Shown here in pieces: positions 38,901 to 50,900 of a stretch of DNA of 64,000 nucleotides (within the stretch, counting starts at the first letter, position 1; each line of letters opens with the position of its first letter). The notes under the pieces are model-generated. The model was not told where the DNA came from, made no database searches, and saw only the letters and a list, made by a program, of their open reading frames with translations. The DNA is from Apteryx mantelli (lineage: Eukaryota; Chordata; Aves; Apterygiformes; Apterygidae): the NCBI RefSeq assembly GCF_036417845.1, contig NC_089978.1, positions 128,680,183 through 128,744,182 on the forward strand, read 5' to 3'. The position numbers were made by a program, and so were the translations under genes.

Positions 38901-41900
38901 TGTTATCACAGAACATTATTCCAATCAAAGGGTGCACTCCCACTTACTTCAATACGTTCTAGAGCAAAAATGAAATGCACCCATTTTACCTTTGTCATCT
39001 GATTCTTTATCAAAAACATCTACAGCAGTATTACTAGTAGTCAGTTTGATAAAACATGAAAGGTGCATTTCATCTTCTTGTTTTCCGAGTTCTTTATGTT
39101 ATTTAGAAATAACAGTGATGATTGTTTCAAATACAACCTCTCTAGATAGGTTATGTTAATGCTCTTTGAACTCATATCCTCCATTTAGGCACCCTGTATT
39201 TCCAATTTATGAGACTAAAACTCCTTTAAAGTATCTTGAATTTTGCAGCCAAAACTTCAGGAAACAAAAATCGATAATTACTTTTGATAGTGCTGTGCAA
39301 TCATTATAATCAATAAGGCTATGAAAACAAATTTTTAAGAAAAAAAAATCTTTTTTAATGCTAAAAATTTTAACTGTCCAACTCTATAAAAAATAAACTA
39401 CTTTGCAGAGGCATCCAGTATATTTAAATGAAGTTATTGCAAGGGAATTGAAGAAATCAGGAGAAAGAAGAAGAAAATAAACTTACAATATTTGAAAAAG
39501 TCAAATCCAGCTTCCATAGTGCTCCACTGGCATCCTAAAGAAGAAAAAACAAAACATGTCACTTGAACGTTTTCAAACTCAATTTGAAAATAAAACTGCC
39601 CTCTGTGATTCCTTAAAAATTCCTTAAAGATTATCCTTGTGAAATTCAAATGACTGAATGTGGTCATGTTGGTCCTATCAGTCCTACTCATTATTACAGG
39701 AGAAAAGAAGTTAGATAATACATTTTGACATTCTACAACTCCTATGTAGTTCTGACTCTGAAAGCCAGAGTCTCACGTTTTTATACTCTAAAAATAGATC
39801 CAAAGACGACTGGATTCTACAGAAAAAAAAAAAACCATATTGACTGGTAACAGACTCCCGCTGTTACTAACATCATCTTCCTCATTCTGTGTTTCTCCAT
39901 AGGGCTGTATGTACTTGAGTGCATCTTACCTGAGCGTACCAAATGGGTTGTCCGCGATCATGAACTTTTGCCATAAAACTCAGACTGACATTCTTGCCAA
40001 CCAGAAGTTCATTCATAGGCTCCATCTCCAGTAAACCTGTTTCATCCACAGTATTAGCAGCATCTACTGTCTCAATATCCCACACCTTCATGGAGTTGCA
40101 AGCAAAAGAGAAAATGAGTATTCATTAGGCCAACATGTCCAAATCATGTTTTCACATACAATTAATACGGAAATTCAAAATGATAAGAAACCAGGGAAGG
40201 GTAGATCTTGTAGGCAGAGCGTGAAACCTGTGACATCTGCTTCACTGGTTTGAATATAACCCAGAACATTGACAACCTGCTACTACCATCTGATACAATG
40301 GGGTGTAAAGCAAAATCCAATTCTGAGACAACCATGCCATAAATCCAGCCCTGGCACTGGTAAAGTTATACATGGCTGTCTCAGAAGTATAGAGAGTTAA
40401 CGATACCTGTCTGCACTGCACATTGTGCATACTGAAGCATCATGGAAGAAAGAATAGAATATACTACACATCCATGTTCTGCTGTGTGGGATGAGGACAA
40501 GACATCAGCTGGCACCCTTACACCCTGGGTGAACTTTCCTAATGGGATTATATCAATTTATAAAACACAACCAAAAAAAGGCCAGGGTGTTTGAAACCCT
40601 CTTTTGTCTACAACAATAAGATTCAGCTTCCTGTTGGTTACCTGGGTCTTTCACACATCAGCAGAAGGCACAATTTGTCTTCCTTTAAAGAGCAGGTGAA
40701 CAAGATTGCAAAATCCTTGATAATTAGCAGATGAGATCAGAGACGGGTGTGATTAAAGAAACCACTTTGACCTTATTTTATAGAATTATATGTTAACTTC
40801 AGGATGCCCAGTGCTTTTTCTTTTAATTGTTACTCTATTTCAGTGCATGTATCTCTGAGATATTCATTAATATCTATGCCATTTTAACATAAATAATCTA
40901 AGCATTCACATAATCTGAAAATTAATTTCAAATATTGTCATGTTTACCCTTTGAAATAAAAATAAACATTAATAGATCTGAAAATTATAAAGATTAACCA
41001 AAACTACATGTGCAAAGAGATTTATTAGAATGCAAGCAAGAATAAAACTTAGAGAATCATTGAAATTTATTCTGATTTATTAGAGTAAATGGTCATTAAT
41101 TTACTACTATCAAACAAAAAATGTCATGTAAACACTATCTGATTCAAACCTACACTGTGGAGAAGTGCTCTTACTAAGTTCGTTCTAAAAATTCATTCTC
41201 AGAAAGCAATCACAGTGCAAATTTGCCTCCACAAATAAGCTCTGAGAAAGAAAATATGCAACATTTACCTGCTGATCACAAACTTGCACACCTAAATGCA
41301 GAGCAATGAAGAAAAACTCACCCGAATGAAGCCATCTTTTCCAACAGTCACAAGCTCTCCTTCATCCAGAATTAACTGGCTGACCGGGCCATTGTGACAA
41401 GGCTTGCGTCCAGCTCGACAGAGCTCTACTTTGATGAGGCCTCCTTCCCAAAGCAGCAAGTTGCCCCACTCGGCCCCTGAGATAACCTTCAATGCAAACA
41501 AAAAGAATCATGTAAGCACCTCCACTTAACCACGCAGAAATACTGGCAAGAATCTGGTAAATACTTGTGGCTTCTTTCTATGAAAGCATTAAATTCATAG
41601 CAATGTACAGATATTTGGAAGAGAAGGAAGGCATAAATGGTGAGGAGATTCAACTTTTTAGGAATGTAGCTTATCATTTACATGCATTGAAATGGTGAAG
41701 GATGAGGGATAATATTCTTTGATTTCTTTACTCTTCTTACACTCTACTGTACACTCTAGTAGTGTTTTCACTACTCCATTATAGGAGCCTCAGGTCTAAG
41801 CTAACACTGATCTTTCATCTGGGAATTACAATACTAACCGTACTTTTAAATTATTACAAAGCAAACCAGTTTTTTGGAAAATTAATGTCAATATTAGCTT

Positions 41901-44900
41901 ATCACAGCAGTGCAATAAAGGTCTAATTCACCTCATTTTGAAGCAAATAGTAACTCTCCAACTTATTCAGTAGACTTTATATCAAACCCTGAGAGGGAAC
42001 AGTAAATCAGTTAAACTTTTTCTGACTTACCTTCCCGTCAGGCAGCTCCACATACCCTATAATGTCAGTCACTGCCGTTTTTCCAAACCTGCCCAAGGCT
42101 CCTTGTAACTTGAGACCAGTGAATGTGAGAGCCATCTTCCAGAACCTGAGTATAGAAAACATGCCCCTCTCCAACACAAGATTTCCTGAACACACTCTTC
42201 ATTCTTTCTCAGACATTGAAATAATCTTACCAGGGATACCTCTGAGGTGAAAGCTGTTAATTTATTATTCTTTTTCACAGGAGAACTTGGGTTTATCTTT
42301 CTAAAGTGAGATAAAGCTTTGTAACTACACAGTTTTTCTCTATGCTAACCCTATGAAAAGAAAACTAGAAAAAGGATCTGGCAGGGGCAGAATGAAGACT
42401 AAACTACTATTTAAAATAAGTAAGTATAAAATACATAGCTATATTCTTCCTGCTGTAACCATTACATGTACTTGGGGAAGCCTATTTTACCCTTGCTATC
42501 TCACTGAATTTCATCCAAATACCTCCAGGGACTTAGACAAGACTGTACAAATCTCAGTGAGTGAAAAGTCTTATCCCAGATCGTCACAGCTATTTCTAAT
42601 TGATCATTATATTTATAGCAGTATAAAACATAACTTTAAGTTACTGTATTGCAAAAAAATTAACATCTACTGCAATTAGGGATCCTCTGTGTGCAGGAGG
42701 CATATCACATTTAAGACAGGTGTTGGAAATCGGAATCTGAGACTAAATTTGGGTTAAGGCTCATGTATTTCAGTGTTATAAAAGTTATGTCAGACGGTAT
42801 TCATAGTACTGTAGCTCAAAAGAAAGACTATAAAAGAGCTTATTTTGTGTGATTTCCATAACTAATATTTTCCAAGCCACGTTTGTTCTGTGTCTAAATA
42901 AGCCATTTCCTATGTCAGACCCACCCTGAAACCAAACTATAGAGGTCTGGAGATTTTGATCTGATTCCTGTGTAAAATCCAAAAGTCTTTAGATGTGTTA
43001 TCATTTTAAAGGTATAATTTCTATTATAATAGCATCTAAGTCATATTTCAACTCCCTGGTGTGTTAAGTTTGAACACTGGACACAAAGCCAATCCCTGTC
43101 CCAAAGAGCTTAGAGCTGTGATTCATTTCTTGTTACAAAAGGTTCCATGAACTTGCAAGAGGAGAGAGCATATGGAAGCATATTTTTTGTAAGGGTTTCT
43201 TGCAGGTTTCTGATGGTATTATAGGTGTCCTGAGCCATGTCTCAGCAATCAGTTCTAGTGGCTGCCCAAGCAGCAGCTGAGCTCAAGAGATCAAAGGTAG
43301 AAAGCCCCAGAGGCAGAGGAGGCATGTATGCTATGTTAGCAGCTAGAAGAGATGTATATATAAATATTTTTGATTAATTCTCCATAGTGCTTGTTGGAAT
43401 TACAAGAATGGAGCCAGTGGTACAGGCATTCAACACCAAGCATCATCCCTTTTGGACAGCAAAGGTGTTACAAGAATCAGCTGACTGGCTGAAGAAATTA
43501 AAGAGCCTTCTCATCTTTGTAATTGTTATGGCCAGGTAAAATAGCATTCCTCATTGGTCCATGTTTGCTAATGGTACTTTTCTGTTAGTCATCTTCTAGA
43601 TATTGTGACTTTACAGCTCATGCACATTAATCAGAATCAGTAAACCTACTTGATGTGTCCTGTTCCGGACGTAGTTAGCTGCTCTTCATTATCAGGAGAA
43701 AATGTGACCTTGTAAACATCCTGGGAAAAAGCTTTTGACCTCAACACAATCTTTTCCTGTTTCCAGGCCCAGATCGTCAACATGTAGTCAGGATTGCTAC
43801 CAACGCTGGCCAGCAAAGTGCCAGAATGGTTGAAATCAGCAGAAACATAGGCCTCCTCCGTTCCACCTGAAGAGACATAAAAGCCCCAACCCACATGCGC
43901 GTGCACGCGCACACACACGCACACAGAAAAGAGGAAGAAACAAGAGGAAAAACTGCTTAAAAAGGAGCTCAACTTTCACTGCAATTTTTTTCACCAGCTA
44001 ATAGCTCTCAGCTGATAATTTCTACTAAATAAAAGCTTTTTATCATGGAAGAATTTAAAAGCTTTTAGTCAGTGCCTTCTATTCTGCTGTTAAGTACCAA
44101 AAGGTTGTATGTTCTTCTAAACTTAAAATGAACTATTACTCCACCTGCTGGGATCTATAAACACTGGTCCATTTGTGTAAAATAAATAATTTTACACTAC
44201 CTCGCAGTATTCTGTAGGGCCTCAGTGAAGGATACTCGTAGATGATGAGGTTTGGCTTCTTTCCTTTTTCTCCTACTGCAAAGTACTGCTTAGTAGGGTG
44301 TGCCTTGAAAAAGCAAAAATTCTTTCGCATGCTGTAACAACACCTTTGTTGTACTCAGCTAATTATTGAGTTATTGCATTTACTCGTTCATTAGTCAGAA
44401 GATATTGTGGTTGACAGATCGCATTATTCTATGTTTGTTCTCATCAACTGCCAATCTGTTGCTCACTACTGGAGTTAGACCATTATGCATACAAAAATGG
44501 TATACTGCACATATACTGCACAACCATGACAAACTGTGGAACCATATAATAATTTATTTCATCATACATTATTTTACTATCTCTGCCTGACTCAACCCAC
44601 TAGCTGATCTTTTCCGGAACAGCACTTGGGTCAACAGCCATCTACTTTTTCAGAGGGTAATGTAAAAAGAACAGGCCTCTCAAATGCCATTGCTGTGAAA
44701 ACACAAGGATGTCATACCATTTCATTTTCCACAAAAGGCTGCTTACAGTGGAGTAGAACAGTATGAGGCTGGGATTCTGAAAGCCTTGCTCATGTGAAAT
44801 ATTACTGAGAGCTGGTAGGGCCGTTCACAGGATAAGGTGCTATAAAAGCAGAGAAAGCATTTCAGAAGCGAGGCTCTTGGTAGGAGATTACTAGAATTAA

Positions 44901-47900
44901 ACAAGATACTTTTGTCTTCATTTATCTAGGTACTTGGTTTTCTAAATTTTAACTACAGACAAAACCCTAAACTAATATCAGTTATGACTAGGAGAGATGA
45001 AGTGTTGAACAAAAGAGTGCCAGTGCAACTGTAGAAATCTCCCATCAAGCAACCAAGTGACCATTTCACTTGTAGAAAGGGACTGACATCCTAAAGCAAA
45101 AACCGTAATCCATACCGTGATAACCCCAATTCCACCACCACTGCTGCTCCGGAGGTAACTCTGAGATTTTGTTTTCAGGTCCAGGAGCACCACGTGGTTG
45201 CCTGCGATATAGAGCAGTGTTTGGCTATCCATCATCAGCAGGTTTACAGTTCTCATGCAGTCATATCCAAAAGAATGTCTGAGAAAATTTAATAAGGAAA
45301 AGATTTGATACTGGGTTTCTAGAAAATTTTACTAGGTGGAAGGAAACAATCAGTACTTAAACCAAAACTGAGATGGGAATATCGAATCCTTATAAATTTT
45401 GTTTTTCATCCTTCCACCTCCATTACAGGGCACACTTCTTGCCTCTGCTGGACCCTCTGGGGCTGCAAGGATTTATATTCCATCAATTCAGTGTTCTCTT
45501 TTCAAACAAAATGTAAGAGATCTGCCTCAGATTATTAGGAACTGTGCTACAAACAAGTGATCAAACCAAAGCAATGCTCAGATTCACTTCTTTAATGTTT
45601 ATATACAGATATAGATAAGGGAAAATCCAGTCTTCAATAGCAACTTGACCATGTCTGCAGAGAAAACCACAAGCACTCTGAAAGCCATACCTCCTATCCT
45701 AGTTGACCATACCTAGCAAAGGTCATCACTTACTGGTCATCAGTTTTTTCACTGTACCAGTTTATGTCTTCTGAGCACAAAAGCTAAGAATCTACCTAAT
45801 TTCTTCCCCACTTCTCCCTAAGCAGTTCTGTAAAAAAATATGAGGTACACAGCTGCTCTTCAGCCCATGCCCTCCCATGAGCTCCTTCAGGAATGCCAAT
45901 ATAGTTACATAGAAAAGGAGAGTTACTTGCAGGGAATATTCTTACCCTAGTCCTCTGACTGGTCACACTAATTTGGTCATGATGTGGTTCTGTGGGAATA
46001 TTTATGACAGTAAGCATTATGTCCAATAGGAAATACTTACGAGGTCAAGATAATGTTTAAGATAAATTCACCCAGGACCATGACTGGCCAGGATTCTTAT
46101 CTGTGTCTCACCCAGAGGTATCCCACTAATGCCACAAAGGGTACTCCAAATTAGGCAAGTACAATTTTAAGAACTATACCTTAAGAAAACCCTAGCTCTA
46201 AATTTGCACAGCCTCAACAGAAAGGATACTCGAGAGTAAGAAGGTTAATTGGTATCACAGAGTCTTCAGTGACAAACGGCCGTGAGTATAAATCTTCATA
46301 CTTATAGTAGAAAGTTTCTGAGATTTTCTTTTCTACCTTCTCAGGCCTTTTTTCTGGCTCTGAACATACTTCAGTACCATGCTGTTCTTCCACATCTTCT
46401 TCTGCATTACATTAAAGGAATGTAATGCAGTGAATATAATGCAGGGAACATTAAGGAAAGTTATAATTGCTGTAAATCTTAGGGCTCTTGCTGATACTTG
46501 AACCTAACTGCAAAAATGAAGCATTCACAGATTCCTTGCTTCCTTAACACACTAATAAGCATTCCATAGCAGAAAATAGGTCTTTGTTACTACATCTTTG
46601 TAACAATTTGTTCTGGAGCAGTCTGTAACAAGCCCTCCCTCAGGTTTAAAAAAAACCTTACTGTGAGTACTCAACACTGAAGAAATTAAAGCAAAAACTT
46701 TTGAGTGTTTTAAATACATTGATCTGAAAACTCAAGATCTTAAGAAACTGAAAGTAGTTTCAGTTCAGCTTTGCTTGGTGCTTAGGTCTTAGCTTTGGAA
46801 ACCAAATAAAGTTTAAAGTGTCTCTTTTGAGTAGCTATTGAATGCACATCATTACACTAAACAATTAGTACAAGCACATACTCTTTGCTCTTTCCCTTAC
46901 AGCAGACTACGATAAGACGCCATCGTCCCCGATAAAGCATACTGCTAACATGTGACTCAGCAAAGTTCTTCACTGGACTGCAATGCAAAATACTGTCAAC
47001 TTGAATTCCAATAAGTTATAAGCACTTGTTAAAAGCACTTTCAAGCTTGATTCCTCAGGCTGAATCTCCATTACCTATTTTGTAAGCTTATCACCTTATG
47101 TTAAATTTTTTTGTCTCCTAGAAGTTGTATGAAAAATACAACAAAGATACTGTTGTATCAATAACAAAAAATACAATACAGCCCCCCAACACGGGGGTCA
47201 GAGACCAGCCCTGGGAAAGAATGAAACAAAATACACAAGGTAAGCCAGCTGAAAGGAAGAAGAGAAACTCAGTAGCTGTAACTTGGTAGCACTGGTCTGA
47301 GATAATGTTCATAACAGTAACAGGCAAAAAAAAGGAAACTGGAGAGCAGGGGGATTTTCAAGTACATGCCAACATCTCCCCAGTGGAAAGCAGTACTCAC
47401 GAATTTGATCAGCGTCTGATTCCACTTGCTCCAATTCTTCCTCCTGTTCCTCTGCAGTTGGAGATTCCTTTGGAAAGCTAGTTTTGCTTTCTTCTGCAAA
47501 GGATAATTGGGATCACTTTAAGTAGGAATACATTTGACCACTTTGCTCATACATGCTAAATTTAAATAAATATATAGTTCCAGAGTAGTAAAAAAAAAAA
47601 AAAAATCCCTTTTATCCATCAATGAATTTCCTGTTGTCTACAGAAAAGTCTGCCTTCAAATAACCACACTTTAGAACTTAGTGGAAGGAAAGAAACATAT
47701 CCTACTATAACAGAAAAAAGGTATTATAGGAAGATCAAACAAATGACAAAAATAATGTGTCAGCATAAGCCTTGCAAAGTTCCACAGAAGAGTCACTAGT
47801 GGATTCTGTTATCTATGCTATTTAAATCCAATATTAGATGACATGCTGAATCTCTGAAAGAGACACTGGACTCAAAGGATCTGGACAGGCATTTCAAGAT

Positions 47901-50900
47901 GAAAGCAGTGTTAAAGAAGACATATAGGACCTTGTGATTGAAAGAGACTGACTGAGTTTACATTCAGTAACCCAGAGCACCAAGAAAGATGAATTACTAC
48001 TGAATTAATTGCAGTACTGGCTACAAGGACATTTCCAAGAAGCAAGAATTGCCAGGGAACAGACTTCATGGGCTGAAGGACAGCTGGAACTGCAGATATA
48101 GTGGTCAGTCCAGAAATTTTCTGGAGGGGAGTAATCTTTGAGCAGGGTCAAAATTAAATTTGACAGCATCAACAGTAGCAACTGAAGATTCACACTTACT
48201 AGTAAGGAATGGGTAAGCTGTGGGAGAAGCCAGAAACTATGGTAGACTCAGTATTGAAATCACTATGTAACAGCAGGAAATACTCACGGACACCACTGTG
48301 ATTTGCCTGGGCACCTTCTGCTGGCTTCTCATCTGCTCCCTCCTGTTCCGCTGGAGATGATGGAACGTCCTCTTTACCTGGTGGTGATGGAGACACACTC
48401 TTGGTATTCTTGATTTCTTCTATTTAAACTATTTTCATTTCCTCTCATACGCTCTGAAATTCCCGAACATAATATTTGTGTCTTGTCTGCAGACTACAAG
48501 TACAGATAACCCAGGGATATGTCCAACTCATGGGGTGAATTCATTGGCTCAGTTTTTGGGAACCCAGGGCTCTGCGTACTTTTTCAGTCTATTAGAAAGA
48601 CTTTCATCTAAATATTGTGTGACAGGGGAAGCTGAAGAGAGATTTGCTTCTCTGATATATTCAGGAGAGATTTATTTTTGAGTAAAAAAAGCTATTCCTC
48701 CATCTTTCTGGTGGACTTCAAAAAATCTCAGGAAACAGTCTGAGGTCATCTGACATCTTCAATGGAGAAGCAAGAGAGATTAATCTTTAAGAAGAAAGAA
48801 CTTTCTTCAAAGCATTCAGTATTCCTTGCAAGTAAATTAATAAAATGAACAATATTAAAGAACTTTAAACAGCTTAATTGCCCCTCCCCCAGCAATTTTT
48901 CAGCTTTCAGACTATCATTTTCAGAGTGCTATAATTTTACTAGTTACCACTGTGCCCTGGAGTGGAAAAGATTTGAATTTTTCAAATAAAAAATGAGCAC
49001 ATTGATCTTTTATATAAACTTTTCTGCTCTTTCATAAAAGAAGCAAAAAGAGGCAAATATTGGTCTTATTCTAAATTTGCTCTGCCTTTTGATTTCAAAC
49101 ATGGTCACCATTTCCAAAGAAAATACTTTAAAATGAACATTGGAGCAATTTTCTACAAATACCGCAGCTGTAAAAAAAATCTGAATTAAAAAAATTTAGA
49201 AGTTGAATGTAAAGAAACCTAAATATTCAGAAGAACAAGTATTGCCAGAATTAAAATGAATTTCCTTCGATGTGTAAGCTGGACTTTGATACCAAGAAAG
49301 AGAAAGTCCCTAAAAATACATTTTCTGTTCTTCACATTGGGTCAGAATCCACTTGAGAAAAGATCTTTTGATGCTTTTCAGGAAAGGGAAAATGTCCAAA
49401 CGTATCTATGTATTAATGCTGTCTATCAGAAAAACAGTGAGGGCAAATGGACATTGTACATTGGCCATTATATAGTCAACCTGTCCTACTTTTCTTCTTC
49501 TGATGGTTCTGAGGCTTTTGACAGAGTCCGACTTTCCCACATAATTTCATTTAAGAATTAAAATGACTTTTTACCCCTCAGGAGTGCTGGGAAAAATTTG
49601 AAAGTAGACATTCAGAAATTTTTAAATTCAGAAAACAAATCAACAGAAAACAATTCCAACATATCTCTGTAGAGTTAAATAAAATTCATGAGTTTTTAGT
49701 GGGGCAACAGATCTGATATCACTGAAGTTGAAGAGACAGTTATAGACTAGCTGCATAAACATATGGTGGAGAGTTCAGAGACCTGAATTCTCATTCTAGA
49801 CCGAGTAATGACATGTACAATTTGTATAAGCCATTTCACCTCTGGCTGTCTCAGTTATCTCTTGCGAAAAATGTGATAATAATACTTACCCGTCTTAGCA
49901 AAGTGTTTTGATATCCATAGAGAAAAGTGCTATAAAATTTCAAAGTATTGTAACTAATTAGCAATCATTTATCTTCTAAAAATTAAGACCATTAAGACTA
50001 GTTTTCATTTTAAATTAATTCAGCTCTGGAAAATGCTTTAGTCTGAAAGATGGTATGAAAATTTCAGCCTGCATCAATATGTGGGTTCTAGTGATAGAAG
50101 GTTATCGCAATGTTCATTGTTCATATTACACCGATGGTGTAATGTGCCAAAAATTTTGAATTTATAGACTCTGAGGAGGTTCAAGGGGGGATGTCTACTC
50201 TGGTTGCAGATACTGGGTTTCACAGGTCCAAAAAACTTTAGTACAGGTTCACTGTGGCAGAGGCATGCATCTGTGTAAACACCGATTTTCTCTCTCTGTA
50301 TATATTTCAGGAGACAGTTTTCCTGAAAAGGTTAGAATTAAAGCTTTTGATACTGAAAATTGAGTGGAAAGTAAAACTAGTGTGACAATTCTCATGTGAA
50401 AAAAGCAAGTTGGTTATCAGAAAATTTTGTCAGTCCCAAATTATACGGAGTGCTTGATGAGGGCATTAATATACTTTTTTTTTCCCCCTAGTCCTAGTAG
50501 TTCACAATATTGACTTTAAACACTGTACCAAATCCACATCAGTCCCTCTATTTAGCTTTCTAAGAACTCACTCAGGAGTGATTTTGTGTTTTCTTGTTTC
50601 AGTGACCAGGGCTATAAGCTGTGAACTTCAAAGAAACCATTTTCTCTCAGACTGCCTTTCCCTTAACTACGTCCTCAAAAGCCACAGCTTAACTCAAAAA
50701 GGATAAATATGTTCATTCAGGTGTGTTGTCTCAGTCCTTTCAAAAACAGGATGTTTGCTAGCAATTTTGCTGCCATGCAGAAATGTTATATATAGGGCTT
50801 CTCACAGATTCTCAGCAAATTTGGACATTAAGAGATCTCTCATGTGAACAAAGTGACTCATTTATTTAAAATACATGAAAGTTCAAGCAAATGGCTGTCT

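Noticed and set aside
49256-49561. Plus-strand frame of 101 codons in CFAP44 intron 1
   Set aside because: AT-rich, unrecognisable product, no splice signals or promoter, length within chance expectation.
50125-50155. Short palindrome ATTACACC-GAT-GGTGTAAT
   Set aside because: Eight-bp stem in AT-rich intron DNA; many such hairpins are expected by chance and it sits near no splice site.
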